A stretch of 64,000 nt of DNA. Source: Spelaeicoccus albus (GTDB lineage Bacteria > Actinomycetota > Actinomycetes > Actinomycetales > Brevibacteriaceae). The position numbers and the translations under genes were made by a program. Below the pieces are notes generated by a model, which searched no databases, was not told where the DNA came from, and was given only the letters and a program-made list of their open reading frames with translations. Positions 31,899 to 41,278 of the stretch are shown here, in pieces. The stretch's first letter is position 1, and every line of letters starts with the position of its first letter. The DNA lies in assembly GCF_013409065.1 (NCBI RefSeq), contig NZ_JACBZP010000001.1:3916518-3980517 (forward strand), written 5' to 3'.

Positions 31899-32390
31899 AT
31901 GGCAAGCGAATCCTCGTTCGACATCGTCAGCAAGGTCGACAAGCAGGAAGCCGACAACGCACTCAACCAGGCGGCCAAGGAAGTGTCGCAGCGCTACGAC
32001 TTCCGCGGCATGAACGCGTCGATCGAGTGGAGCGGCGAGAAGATCATGATCAAAGCGGCTAGCGAAGACCGGGTGAAAGCCGTTTTGGACGTCTTCCAGT
32101 CGAAGCTGGTCAAGCGGGGCATTTCGCTGAAATCCCTCGACGACGGCGACCCGTACCCGTCGGGCAAGGAGTACCGCCTCGAGGCCGCACTCAAGGAAGG
32201 CATTGGGCAGGACGACGCCAAAAAGGTCTCCAAAATCATCCGCGACGAAGGGCCCAAGGGCGTCAAATCGCAGATCCAGGGCGACGAGCTGCGCGTGAGT
32301 TCGAAAAAGCGCGACGACCTCCAAGATGTCATTGCCCTGTTGAAAGGCAAGGATCTGGACATCGACCTGCAGTTCACCAACTACCGGTAG
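31899..32390 (+). CDS. yajQ: YajQ family nucleotide/cyclic-di-GMP-binding protein
   Basis: A 163-residue protein of the UPF0234/YajQ family, made of two ferredoxin-like domains. It begins [22 protein letters not shown] and ends with the typical LQFTNYR, and matches the family over its length. Members bind nucleic acids or cyclic-di-GMP in some bacteria; the role in actinobacteria is not settled. GGGAG lies 9 bases before the ATG. It is monocistronic. Confidence 0.92.
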   Translation: MASESSFDIVSKVDKQEADNALNQAAKEVSQRYDFRGMNASIEWSGEKIMIKAASEDRVKAVLDVFQSKLVKRGISLKSLDDGDPYPSGKEYRLEAALKEGIGQDDAKKVSKIIRDEGPKGVKSQIQGDELRVSSKKRDDLQDVIALLKGKDLDIDLQFTNYR

Positions 32391-32449
32391 TCGACAAAAT
32401 TTGACCGGACCGGCGCTCTCCCCCGGAGCCGACGTGCGCCGCACGGACG

Positions 32450-33364
32450 TCAGGGCACCGTCAGCCCGGTTCGCTGTGCCACGAAATTGCGCACCTGCGC
32501 CCGGAACTCCGGGTCGGCGGCAGCTCCTCGAACCGGCACGGTATGCAGGCGGTGATCGCCTCTGCGCAGCCGTGGCCCAATGAACGTCCGCTGAGGTACG
32601 TCCGGCGCGACGGCGGCCCAGACAATCGATCGGGCGGCATCATCCGGCGTGCGAGCGAGGAGCGCATCCACGGCACGGGCGGTCACCCGGCTCATGGGAG
32701 TCGTCGCCTGCTGGTTCATGGCGGTCGCCGCTACGCCGGGATGCGCGATCACGGAGCGGATGGGCGACCCGGTCGCCTCCAGTCGGTCGGTCAAGTCAAC
32801 GGCAACGGCGGCGGCAGCCGTCTTCGAACTCCGGTACGTGCCCAATTGGGCAAATGCGGATGCGTCGTCGATGCCGGAAAGATCCGGCACCGCCGTCGTC
32901 CGCTGAGAAAGGTTCGAGCCGACGAGCACTATTCGCGGATCCGTCCCGGTCATCGCCGGAAGCAGCCGCTCGGCGAGAGCGGCAGGACCCACGACGTTCG
33001 TCGCCCAGGTGAGCTCGGTCCCGTCGACTCCCTTGTCGAATCTCGCCACGCTTACCCCGGCGTTGTTGATGAGCGCCCCGATCCTCGGACCCTCACTCAA
33101 CACATCGTGCGCAAAGGCGGCGATGGAGTCGAGAGAGGCGGTATCGAGAGGTCGAATTTCGACGCTGCCCCGTCCGGCCAGAGCAGCGGCAACATGCGCG
33201 GCCTTGTCACGATTGCGCGCCCCGATGATGATGTGGGCGCCCGCTTTCGCGAGCTCGCGAGCGGCGACGAAACCGAGACCGCTCGTGGCGCCGGTGATCA
33301 CGATAGTACGACCGCGTTGGTCCGGAATGTCGGCAAAGCTGAAATCGAAGGGGGTGGTGGGCAC
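32450..33364 (-). CDS. Short-chain dehydrogenase/reductase
   Basis: A 304-residue Rossmann-fold oxidoreductase. Motifs: cofactor-binding TGATSGLGF at residues 24-32, NNAG near 100, catalytic Ser in VGSNLS, and catalytic Tyr-Lys in TYRSSK. The long C-terminal extension and low substrate conservation resemble retinol dehydrogenase/light-dependent protochlorophyllide reductase-like SDRs; the substrate is unknown. It begins with GTG (33364) with GAGGAG 8 bases upstream. It is transcribed divergently from the TetR gene, whose product is likely its repressor. Confidence 0.88.
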   Translation of the reverse strand: MPTTPFDFSFADIPDQRGRTIVITGATSGLGFVAARELAKAGAHIIIGARNRDKAAHVAAALAGRGSVEIRPLDTASLDSIAAFAHDVLSEGPRIGALINNAGVSVARFDKGVDGTELTWATNVVGPAALAERLLPAMTGTDPRIVLVGSNLSQRTTAVPDLSGIDDASAFAQLGTYRSSKTAAAAVAVDLTDRLEATGSPIRSVIAHPGVAATAMNQQATTPMSRVTARAVDALLARTPDDAARSIVWAAVAPDVPQRTFIGPRLRRGDHRLHTVPVRGAAADPEFRAQVRNFVAQRTGLTVP

Positions 33365-33420
33365 GAGTGGGTACTCCTCAAAAGACTTAAGCGGATGCCT
33401 TATCCGGTAAGCCTAGCACA

Positions 33421-33439
33421 ACCGGATTATTCATCCGGT
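33421..33439. promoter_or_regulatory. Probable TetR operator
   Basis: ACCGGAT, five bases, ATCCGGT form a perfect inverted repeat in the 86-base gap between the divergent SDR and TetR genes. A third TATCCGGT copy lies at 33410-33418. The repeat overlaps the likely promoter region of the tetR gene, as expected for autoregulation. Confidence 0.65.
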
Positions 33440-33450
33440 ATTGTTGTCGT

Positions 33451-34029
33451 ATGCCCGAGATTCTTGCCAGACCCCAGGCACAACGGGTCGACGCCGCCCG
33501 GAATCGCGCCCGACTCCTCGAGGTCGCCCGAGCTCACCTGCTTGCCGGCAATGACCTGCCACTCAATACGATCGCCCGCGAGGCAGCGGTCGGCGTGGGA
33601 ACCGCGTACCGGCACTTCCCGAACCGCGCAACGCTACTGGAAGCACTGGCTATTGACGCCTTCGAGGCATTGCTGGAACAAGTCAGCGCTGCAATCGTCG
33701 CCTCTGGAACCGATACGGCAGCCGCACTGCGAGGGGCCCTCCAAGCCGCCTTCAATGAGCTCCGAGGCGACGCCGCGCTGGCCAAGATCCTCAGTTCCGG
33801 TGCGTTCTCCTGTGCCGATACGGCAGCGATCGCGAGCGATCTCGTCACGGCGTTCACCGACGTGCTGGCGCGTGCGCGCCGGGAAGGGCTGCTGCGCGAG
33901 GACGTCGGGCCGGACGACCTTCGCCGGCTGCTCTGCGGACTCGCTGCGGCCACGCACGCCGGCACCGAGCCGGTAGCCGATCCTTCGCGATACCTCGAGA
34001 TCCTCGTGGCCGGGCTGCGACCTCACTAA
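33451..34029 (+). CDS. TetR family transcriptional regulator
   Basis: A 192-residue regulator. The N-terminal helix-turn-helix is at residues about 19-65 (RLLEVARAHLL then NTIAREAAVGVGTAYRHFPNRATLLEAL), followed by an all-helical ligand-binding domain ending in an SBP-type C-terminal segment. A TATTGT box 6 bases before the ATG suggests a leaderless transcript. It probably represses the divergent SDR gene and perhaps the DHA2 exporter 30 bases downstream on the same strand. Confidence 0.92.
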   Translation: MPEILARPQAQRVDAARNRARLLEVARAHLLAGNDLPLNTIAREAAVGVGTAYRHFPNRATLLEALAIDAFEALLEQVSAAIVASGTDTAAALRGALQAAFNELRGDAALAKILSSGAFSCADTAAIASDLVTAFTDVLARARREGLLREDVGPDDLRRLLCGLAAATHAGTEPVADPSRYLEILVAGLRPH

Positions 34030-34059
34030 CGCCAAGGCGGGGCGTGACATTCTGGTGCC

Positions 34060-35469
34060 ATGGCCCGTTCCGCTCGCGATCACCGCACGCCCGTGCTGTT
34101 TGCCTTGATCCTTGCCATGGCACTCGTGGCCATGGACACCACCATCGTCGCCACGGCGATCCCCCAGGTCGTCGACGACCTGGGCGGGTTCGCCCTGGTG
34201 GGCTGGGTCTTTTCCGTCTATCTGTTGGCGCAGACCGTGACCATCCCGGTTTACGGAAAACTCGCCGACCTGTTCGGACGCAAGCCGATCCTGGTCATCG
34301 GCGTGGTGATCTTTCTTGCCGGTTCACTGCTGTCGGCGCTGTCGTGGTCGATGGTGGCGCTGATCGTCTTCCGCGCGCTGCAGGGCCTCGGCGCCGGCTC
34401 GATCGGCGCAACGGTGAACACGGTGGCCGGCGACATCTACACCATTGAAGAGCGCGGCCGGATACAGGGCTACTTGTCCAGCGTGTGGGGAATTTCGGCA
34501 GTCGTGGCACCTGCTATCGGCGGCGTCTTCGCACAATACGCATCGTGGCGATGGATCTTCCTGGTCAATCTGCCGATCGGCGTCTTTGCGCTGGTCTTGA
34601 TAGTGCGCGGCCTGCACGAGGATGTACGCCCGCAGCGTCACCGCATCGACTACGCCGGTGCTTCCGCCGTGTTGGTCGCGGCGTGCGCGCTCATTCTCGG
34701 CCTTTTACAAGGCGGGACGGCGTGGCCGTGGCTGTCGGTGCCGAGCATCGCCACCTTCGCGGCGGCCGTCGCCGCATTGATCGTCACCATCGCCTGCGAA
34801 CGACGCGCCAGCGAACCGATTCTGCCGGGCCATTTGTGGACCCGCCGGCTGCCGGCCGGATCGTATGCCGCGACCTTGACGGCGGGGCTGATGGTGATCG
34901 GCCTCTCGATCTACCTGCCCAACTGGGGCCAGCACGTCCTGGGGTTGAACGCGGTCGAGGCCGGGTTCGTCCTGGCGGTCATGAGCCTGACCTGGCCCAC
35001 CGCGTCCGGTCTCTCGGCACGGCTCTACCTGCGCATCGGATTCCGCAACACGGCGCTTGTCGGCACCGGATTCGCGATAGCGTCCGGAATCGTGTTCAGC
35101 CTTTTGGGCACGACGTCGCCCATCTGGCAGCCGGTGCTCGGCAGCGCCCTGATGGGCGCCGGAATGGGGCTCATCGTCTCGCCGCTGCTCGTCGGACTGC
35201 AAAGCACCGTCGGCTGGTCCGAACGCGGCACAATCACGGGCGGCGCCATGTTCGCCAGGTTCTTCGGGCAGAGCATCGGCGCCGCGGTGTTCGGCGCCGT
35301 CACGAACAACGTGCTACGGAGTCACCACGGCGCGCCGCTCGACGTGGCGACGAACGCGGCAACGCACGCCACGTTCATCGGGCTGTTGGTTGCGGCAGCG
35401 GTGACGGCGGCGATTTTGCTGATAGTCGTGCCGCGGCACTTCCCCACCATCGACGCGCACTCCGCTTAA
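34060..35469 (+). CDS. DHA2-type MFS drug exporter (14 helices)
   Basis: A 469-residue major facilitator of the EmrB/QacA group. Motif D1 ALVAMDTTIVATAIPQVVDDLGG in helix 1, GKLADLFGRKP between helices 2 and 3 (motif A), and a WRWIFLVNLPIG segment are typical. It follows the tetR gene by 30 bases on the same strand, so the regulator may control it. The last 4 bases overlap the convergent ferredoxin reductase gene. Confidence 0.9.
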   Translation: MARSARDHRTPVLFALILAMALVAMDTTIVATAIPQVVDDLGGFALVGWVFSVYLLAQTVTIPVYGKLADLFGRKPILVIGVVIFLAGSLLSALSWSMVALIVFRALQGLGAGSIGATVNTVAGDIYTIEERGRIQGYLSSVWGISAVVAPAIGGVFAQYASWRWIFLVNLPIGVFALVLIVRGLHEDVRPQRHRIDYAGASAVLVAACALILGLLQGGTAWPWLSVPSIATFAAAVAALIVTIACERRASEPILPGHLWTRRLPAGSYAATLTAGLMVIGLSIYLPNWGQHVLGLNAVEAGFVLAVMSLTWPTASGLSARLYLRIGFRNTALVGTGFAIASGIVFSLLGTTSPIWQPVLGSALMGAGMGLIVSPLLVGLQSTVGWSERGTITGGAMFARFFGQSIGAAVFGAVTNNVLRSHHGAPLDVATNAATHATFIGLLVAAAVTAAILLIVVPRHFPTIDAHSA

Positions 35470-36827
35470 CTGGGCGCGTGCGCGGCCTTCAACATCTCCT
35501 CGCGGGTGGCGAATTTGATGCGTTCGCGTCCACGGGCCTCGCCGTTGCGACGCTCCTGATCGTCCATGGCGTGGTAGCCCGACCAGTCGGTGGCTTCGAT
35601 TCCGCGGCTTTCCAAAAAGTCCACTATCGCCGCCGGATCCGGATTCTCCGGTTCCGGCAGGCCGGGCCGATCCTCGATCACGTGCGTGATGGTTTCCAGT
35701 GCGTCGCCCTTGGTGTGCCCGATCAGTCCGACCGGCCCGCGTTTGATCCAGCCCGTCGCGTAGACGCCGGGGACCGGCTCCGCGCCGGCCTCCGTCGACG
35801 ACAACACGACTCCGCCGTCATTGGGAATGACTCCGCGCTTTGAATCGAACGGCAACGCATCCAGCGGGGATCCGAAGTAGCCGACCGCGCGATACACGGC
35901 CTGTACCGGCCACTCGTGGAACTCGCCGGTCCCCTTGACGCCGGCGTTGCCGTCGAGTTCCATCCGCTCGGTGCGCAAACCTTCGACCTTGTCCTCGCCG
36001 AGCACTTCGACGGGCGCGTGCAGGAAATGCAGGTGCAGCCGGCGCGAGGCGCCCGAGGGCTCGCGCAACGTCCAGTCGGTCAAAGTCTTCGTGACCTGCT
36101 TGGTCTGATTGTTCGAGTGGATCTGCCGCATCGATGCGTCGTCGAAATCGAAATCCTCCGGATACACGATGACGTCGACGTCCGGAACCTTGCCCAGCTC
36201 GCGCAACTCCAGCGGCGTGAATTTCACCTGGGCCGGCCCGCGCCGTCCGAACACGTGCACATCCGTGACCGACGAATTCTTCAACGTCTTGTACACGTGG
36301 TCCGGAATTTCGGTCGGCAGCAGGTCGTCGGCATGTTTCGAGAGCATCCGGGAAACGTCGAGCGCGACGTTCCCGTTGCCGATCACCGCCACCTGCCCGG
36401 CGTCCAGCGACCATTCCTGCGAGTAGTCCGGATGCGAGTCGTACCAGTTGACGAACTCGGCTCCGCCGTGCGACCCGGGCAGATCGATCCCGGGGATGTC
36501 GAGGTCGGCGTCGCGCACGCACCCGGTCGAAAAGATCACCGCATCGTACATCGACTGCAGTTCGGCAAGGTCGATGTCACGGCCGTATTCCACATTGCCG
36601 AATACGCGCACGTCGCCCCGGTCGAGCACCTTGATCAGTGCATTGATGATCAGTTTGATGCGGGGATGATCCGGCGCGACGCCGTAGCGGACCAGCCCGA
36701 ACGGTACCGGAAGCCTCTCGAACATGTCGATGCTGACCTCGAAATCGCGTTCGGCCTTCGTCAGCAGATCCGCCGCGTAGATACCGGCCGGACCGGCGCC
36801 GACAATTGCCACCCGCATTGGGCGCAT
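35466..36827 (-). CDS. Ferredoxin/adrenodoxin--NADP reductase (FprA type)
   Basis: A 453-residue FAD enzyme that passes electrons between NADPH and a ferredoxin. FAD-binding VAIVGAGPAGIYAADLL is at the N-terminus, PFGLVRYGVAPDHPRIK follows, NADP-binding VIGNGNVALDVSRML is central, and ATGWIKRGPVGLIGHTKGDA binds FAD near the C-terminus, all as in adrenodoxin reductase-like FprA. The start ATG at 36827 has GGAGG 8 bases upstream; a start at 36818 is possible. An iron box-like sequence lies 70 bases upstream. Confidence 0.93.
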   Translation of the reverse strand: MRPMRVAIVGAGPAGIYAADLLTKAERDFEVSIDMFERLPVPFGLVRYGVAPDHPRIKLIINALIKVLDRGDVRVFGNVEYGRDIDLAELQSMYDAVIFSTGCVRDADLDIPGIDLPGSHGGAEFVNWYDSHPDYSQEWSLDAGQVAVIGNGNVALDVSRMLSKHADDLLPTEIPDHVYKTLKNSSVTDVHVFGRRGPAQVKFTPLELRELGKVPDVDVIVYPEDFDFDDASMRQIHSNNQTKQVTKTLTDWTLREPSGASRRLHLHFLHAPVEVLGEDKVEGLRTERMELDGNAGVKGTGEFHEWPVQAVYRAVGYFGSPLDALPFDSKRGVIPNDGGVVLSSTEAGAEPVPGVYATGWIKRGPVGLIGHTKGDALETITHVIEDRPGLPEPENPDPAAIVDFLESRGIEATDWSGYHAMDDQERRNGEARGRERIKFATREEMLKAAHAPS

Positions 36828-36896
36828 AAAAATGTCCTCCCTCGGCCCTCGGGGCCTGCAACGCGCCATGAAGCGGCGCCGTAAAAATCCACCCGT

Positions 36897-36915
36897 TTAG
36901 GGTAGGCAAATCTAT
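36897..36915 (-). promoter_or_regulatory. DtxR/IdeR-like iron box upstream of the ferredoxin reductase
   Basis: TTAGGGTAGGCAAATCTAT matches 15 of 19 positions of the commonly quoted DtxR/IdeR consensus (TTAGGTTAGSCTAACCTAA). A further half-site AGCCTAAC lies about 15 bases away. The element lies between the divergent FprA-type and rarD genes, 70 bases from the former. Confidence 0.55.
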
Positions 36916-37045
36916 CGTAATTCAAGCCTAACGCGCTTGCCGAACGCCCGCGAGGGGTTCGTGAGCTTCGCCACGTCCGGCCGGCAGGCGTTCCACGCAC
37001 TGAAATACCGGCACGTTTCGGACCGGGCGCGCATAAGCTGGTGGC

Positions 37046-38017
37046 GTGCCCGAGATCGAGACTTCCACCACGGCTGCCCCCGAAGAGAACACCGACCGCC
37101 TCGGATTGCTCTTCGGCATGCTCGGGTACGTGTCGTGGGGGTTCATTCCGCTCTACTTTGCGATTCTGGAGCCGGCCGGATCCATCGAGATCGTCGCCCA
37201 CCGGGTGCTGTGGTGCCTCGTGCTGTGCGCGATAGCGCTGATCTTCACCCGCGGCTACCGGCGAGTCTTCGCCCTTATGCGCTCACCGCGCGTACTGCTG
37301 ACCATCGCCGCCGCATCGGTGTTCATTGCCGGCAACTGGCTGACGTACGTGTACGGCGTGATGACCGGGCGTGTGGTCGAGGTATCCCTCGGCTACTTCA
37401 TCAACCCGCTGTTCACGGTGCTGTTGGGCGTGGTCGTGCTCCGGGAGCGCCTCTCGCGGACGCAATGGGCGGCCGTGATCATCGGTACGGTGGCCGTCAT
37501 CGTCATCGCCGTCGCGTACGGGCGTCTTCCCTGGCTCGCACTCGTTGTGGCGTTCAGCTTCGGCATGTACGGATTGCTGAAGAACCGGGTCGGCAAGTCG
37601 GTCGGCTCGCTCGAGGGCCTGTCGATCGAATCGCTCGTGCTGACCCCCATCTCGCTGGCCTACGTGCTGTGGATCGAAGCGGCCGGCCACGGCACGTTCA
37701 CCGGCAACGGGGCGGGCCACACGCTGCTGTTGATGGGGCTCGGAGCCGTCACGGCGATCCCGTTGCTGCTTTTCGGCGCGGGAGCACGGCGTCTGCCGCT
37801 GGTCTGGATGGGGATGCTGCAGTACATCACGCCCATCATGCAGTTCGTCCTGGGCGTCACGGTGTTCGGCGAGCACATGGCGCCGGCCCGGTGGATCGGT
37901 TTCTTCCTCGTTTGGACGGCGCTTGCCGTGCTCACGACCGACATGCTGCGCCGACGCCGGCAGCGTCAGCTCCGTAGCCGTGCCCGGGCAAATGAGCCGT
38001 GCGAAGACGCGAGCTAG
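37046..38017 (+). CDS. rarD: EamA-family transporter, RarD type
   Basis: A 323-residue membrane protein with ten predicted helices in two EamA halves. The segments GYVSWGFIPLYF, EIVAHRVLWC and SLGYFINPLFTVLLGVVVLRERL are characteristic of RarD. Its substrate is not established. The start is GTG at 37046. A TAAGCT box 6 bases upstream and no ribosome-binding site suggest a leaderless mRNA. Its end overlaps the convergent prenyl synthase gene by 4 bases. Confidence 0.9.
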   Translation: MPEIETSTTAAPEENTDRLGLLFGMLGYVSWGFIPLYFAILEPAGSIEIVAHRVLWCLVLCAIALIFTRGYRRVFALMRSPRVLLTIAAASVFIAGNWLTYVYGVMTGRVVEVSLGYFINPLFTVLLGVVVLRERLSRTQWAAVIIGTVAVIVIAVAYGRLPWLALVVAFSFGMYGLLKNRVGKSVGSLEGLSIESLVLTPISLAYVLWIEAAGHGTFTGNGAGHTLLLMGLGAVTAIPLLLFGAGARRLPLVWMGMLQYITPIMQFVLGVTVFGEHMAPARWIGFFLVWTALAVLTTDMLRRRRQRQLRSRARANEPCEDAS

Positions 38018-39051
38018 GCCGTCCGCTCGACGACGGTGCGTGCAAACGCACTCAACGCATCCTTCACGCTGCCGTCCGGCAGCGGTGCCAACGCGGCAAT
38101 TGCCGCATCCGCCCATTTGCGCGCTTCAGCGGACGCCTCGGCGACGGCGGGGTGCGCCCGCATGGCCGCGACTGCGCCGGCCAATGCCTCGTCGGTGGAT
38201 AGATCGGCGTCCAACAAGGCGACCAGATCGCGGCTTGCCGCGTCGCCGTCGTCCGCGGCCTTGCGCGCCAGCAGAACCGGCAGGGTCGGCACACGTTCGC
38301 GCAAATCGGTTCCGGGAGTCTTACCGGACGTCGCCGCGTCGATTGTCAGGTCGATGACGTCGTCGGCCAGTTGAAACGCCACGCCGATCTTTTCGCCGAA
38401 TTCGGCCAAAACCGGCACATATGCCGCCGGGGCACCGGAAAAACGCGTCCCGAACTGGCCGGCCGCCGAAATCAGCGACCCGGTCTTGTCGGATAGCACG
38501 CCGATGTAGTGCTCGATCCGGTCGGCGCCGTCGTCCGGGCCGAGCGTTTCGCGCATTTGGCCCAGGCAAAGCCGCTCGAAGGTCTTCGCTTGCAACGAGA
38601 CGGCCTCGGGACCGAGCTCGGCAACGATGCTCGACGCACGGGCGAACAACAGGTCGCCGGTCAAGATCGCAATCGAGTTGCCCCACACCTCGTGCGCACT
38701 GGGCGCGCCGCGGCGCATGGGCGCCGAATCCATCACGTCATCGTGGTACAGGGTGGCCAAGTGGGTCAGTTCGGTCACGACCGCCGCTTCAACCACTTCG
38801 TGGTGCCGCGAATCGCCCAACTGCGCGGCCAACAGGACGAGCAGCGGGCGAACGCGCTTGCCGCCGGCGTCAATCAGATGTTTCGAGCTGGCGTCGGCGA
38901 TGTCGTCGGTCTGCGCGACGGCGGCGCGCAGCCGGTCCTCGACGATTGCCAGACCGTCCGTCATGTTCTTCGCCAGCACGGGGTCGTCCGGGGCGAGAGC
39001 AAATCCCGCGCCCACGTTAATGGGCGACGTCTGCGGTTCAGCCTGGTTCAT
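38014..39051 (-). CDS. Polyprenyl diphosphate synthase (menaquinone side chain)
   Basis: A 345-residue trans-isoprenyl diphosphate synthase. The first aspartate-rich motif is DDVMD (in LYHDDVMDSAPMRRG) and the second is DDVID (in FQLADDVIDLT); KTGSL and GGKRVRPLL are also present. The bulky residue pattern before the first motif is long-chain type. Its place 12 bases downstream of menJ and menG argues that it makes the menaquinone tail; chain length (hepta- to nona-prenyl) cannot be read. Confidence 0.93.
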   Translation of the reverse strand: MNQAEPQTSPINVGAGFALAPDDPVLAKNMTDGLAIVEDRLRAAVAQTDDIADASSKHLIDAGGKRVRPLLVLLAAQLGDSRHHEVVEAAVVTELTHLATLYHDDVMDSAPMRRGAPSAHEVWGNSIAILTGDLLFARASSIVAELGPEAVSLQAKTFERLCLGQMRETLGPDDGADRIEHYIGVLSDKTGSLISAAGQFGTRFSGAPAAYVPVLAEFGEKIGVAFQLADDVIDLTIDAATSGKTPGTDLRERVPTLPVLLARKAADDGDAASRDLVALLDADLSTDEALAGAVAAMRAHPAVAEASAEARKWADAAIAALAPLPDGSVKDALSAFARTVVERTA

Positions 39052-39063
39052 GAGCTTTCACAT

Positions 39064-40389
39064 TCACTGGTTCGAGGTGGCCGGGACTAAACGATCCAAG
39101 GCATGAATAACTCGATCGTATCCGTCCCGACGGTGACGGGGGTCCTCCGTGAGGTTAGCCAAGAGCTTGACGACGAACCGCATCAGGGTGCGTGACGACA
39201 TTCCGTATTTGATGCCCAGTGCCATCAGCGCGGGCCTGCCGATCACTTGGACGAAACCGCGGCCCAGGGTGAAATAGCTGCCCCATGCGGTTTTGATCCG
39301 GTCCGGATAGGCGGCAAGTTCGCGGTCGGCGTTCATTGCCGGACGGCGGGTGAATGCCTGGGCGATCGTGTCGGCGGCGATCCTGCCGGCTTCCATGGCG
39401 TAGGCGATGCCTTCGCCGTTGAACGGGTTCACCATACCTGCCGAGTCGCCGACCAGCAGCATGCCCGGCACGTAATGCGGCGTCCGGTTGAATGCCATGG
39501 GCAGCGCGGCCCCGCGCACCCGTCCGACTTGATTTTCCGGGCGGAACCCCCACGCTTCGGGCGTCGAGTCGGTCCAGTCGCGCAGCACCCGCCGGTAGTC
39601 GACCTTGCCGAACTGCTTGGAGGAGTTCAAAATGCCCAGTCCGACGTTCGACGTGCCGTCGCCGACGCCGAACACCCACCCGTATCCGGGCAGCACCGGT
39701 CCCGGGTGCCCGGCCGTGCCTTTGGCGCGGATCTCCACCCAGCTTTCCAGCCAGTCGTCGTCGTGACGCGGCGACGTGAAATAGGTGCGCACTGCCACCC
39801 CCATGGGGCGGTCGTCGCGTTTTTCCAGACCGAGGGCCAGCGCCATGCGCGCCGAGATGCCGTCGGCCGCGACGACGACGGGCGCTCGGAAGTCGGCTTC
39901 CGGGCCGGTCTTGCGTCCGGCGTCGTCGGTTTCGCGCACGCGGACGCCCGACACCCGGCCGGTCTTCTCATCGACGATCGGCGCCGTCACGGCGTGTTGC
40001 TGCAGCAAGCGCGCTCCGGCCCGTTCGGCGTGGGCGGCGAGTTCGGCGTCGAATCCGAGCCTGGTGCGCACGAGCCCATAGTTCGGGAAGGCGCTGACAT
40101 CGGGCCAAGGCATTTCCAAGGAATGCCCGCCGCCGATCAGGCGCAGCCCCTTATTGCGACGCCACCCGCGCTCGTACGTCGTCGGCAGCCCCATGCATTC
40201 GATCTCCCGGGTCGCGCGCGGCGTGAGACCATCCCCGCACACCTTTTCGCGCGGGAACTTCGACTTCTCGACGGCCAGCACGTCGAGGCCGGCCTTGGCC
40301 AAGTAGTACGCGGTTGTCGCGCCGGCCGGTCCGGCGCCGACCACTATGACATCTGCCTGCCGCGAGGGCCCGCCTGCTGGTGTGCTCAC
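39064..40389 (-). CDS. menJ: Geranylgeranyl reductase family flavoprotein, menaquinone reductase MenJ-like
   Basis: A 441-residue FAD-dependent reductase. FAD-binding [21 protein letters not shown] at the N-terminus, [11 protein letters not shown], and [25 protein letters not shown] are diagnostic of the family. In mycobacteria MenJ saturates one isoprene unit of menaquinone; the same position between menG and a prenyl synthase supports that role here. The start is GTG at 40389, in a GTGA overlap with the menG stop. Confidence 0.9.
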   Translation of the reverse strand: MSTPAGGPSRQADVIVVGAGPAGATTAYYLAKAGLDVLAVEKSKFPREKVCGDGLTPRATREIECMGLPTTYERGWRRNKGLRLIGGGHSLEMPWPDVSAFPNYGLVRTRLGFDAELAAHAERAGARLLQQHAVTAPIVDEKTGRVSGVRVRETDDAGRKTGPEADFRAPVVVAADGISARMALALGLEKRDDRPMGVAVRTYFTSPRHDDDWLESWVEIRAKGTAGHPGPVLPGYGWVFGVGDGTSNVGLGILNSSKQFGKVDYRRVLRDWTDSTPEAWGFRPENQVGRVRGAALPMAFNRTPHYVPGMLLVGDSAGMVNPFNGEGIAYAMEAGRIAADTIAQAFTRRPAMNADRELAAYPDRIKTAWGSYFTLGRGFVQVIGRPALMALGIKYGMSSRTLMRFVVKLLANLTEDPRHRRDGYDRVIHALDRLVPATSNQ

Positions 40390-41156
40390 TCGGCTCCGGC
40401 CGCCGATCCGCTCCGCCGGTCTTCATCGCGTGCCGCGGCGTCCGGCTTCGCGGCGTCCGGCTTGACCGCCCGGTGCAAGGCGACGATGCCGCCCGTGAGG
40501 TTCCGATAGCGCACGCGCGCCCAGCCGGCGTCCGACATGAGCGCGGCGAGTCCGTCTTGATCGGGCCACGCCCGGATCGACTCGGCCAAGTACACGTACG
40601 CGTCCGGGTTCGAGCTGACGGTGCGAGCCACGGACGGCAACGCGCGCATCAGGTATTCGAAATAGACCCGCCGGAACGGGGCGAATGTCGGAGTGGAGAA
40701 CTCACACACGACAATGCGTCCACCCGGTTTCGTCACCCGGCGCATCTCGCTGAGCGCGCGGATCGTGTCATGCACGTTGCGCAGGCCGAACGAGATGGTG
40801 ACGGCGTCGAAAGTGTCGTCGCCGAACGGAAGATCCATGGCGTCGGCGTAGCGAAAATCGATATCGGGACGTCGGCGGCGGCCTTCGGCAAGCATGCCTT
40901 CCGAGATGTCCCCGGCCACCACGCGCGCGCCGAGGTCGGCGAACGGTTCGCTGGAGGTGCCGGTGCCGGCAGCCAGATCAAGCACCGATTCGCCGCGGAC
41001 GGCGTGCACGGCGCGGACCACCTGCGTACGCCACAGCCTGGCTTGGCCGAGCGACGCCACGTCATTGGTGACGTCGTAGCGGGCAGCGACGCGATCGAAC
41101 ATTGCGGCGACCTCGCTCGGCTGTTTGTCCAGGTGAGCCCGATTCATATCTCCCAT
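40386..41156 (-). CDS. menG: Demethylmenaquinone methyltransferase
   Basis: The last step of menaquinone synthesis: S-adenosylmethionine-dependent C-methylation. The protein is about 256 residues of the UbiE/MenG family. [39 protein letters not shown] (SAM loop), [26 protein letters not shown], and [14 protein letters not shown] are family hallmarks. The start is uncertain: ATG 41156 and ATG 41147 are both possible and neither has a well-spaced ribosome-binding site. It leads the menG-menJ-prenyl synthase unit. Confidence 0.93.
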   Translation of the reverse strand: MGDMNRAHLDKQPSEVAAMFDRVAARYDVTNDVASLGQARLWRTQVVRAVHAVRGESVLDLAAGTGTSSEPFADLGARVVAGDISEGMLAEGRRRRPDIDFRYADAMDLPFGDDTFDAVTISFGLRNVHDTIRALSEMRRVTKPGGRIVVCEFSTPTFAPFRRVYFEYLMRALPSVARTVSSNPDAYVYLAESIRAWPDQDGLAALMSDAGWARVRYRNLTGGIVALHRAVKPDAAKPDAAARDEDRRSGSAAGAE

Positions 41157-41278
41157 GATCGCAAGGAAGCCAGTCGAGTAGCGAATCGGGAGGGCCGAAT
41201 CCGGCGCGGGAAGGCTGTGAGGTTGCCCACCGGCACACGCCGGCAGCACATCCGGGCCGGTGAGGGAGACTATCCTTT

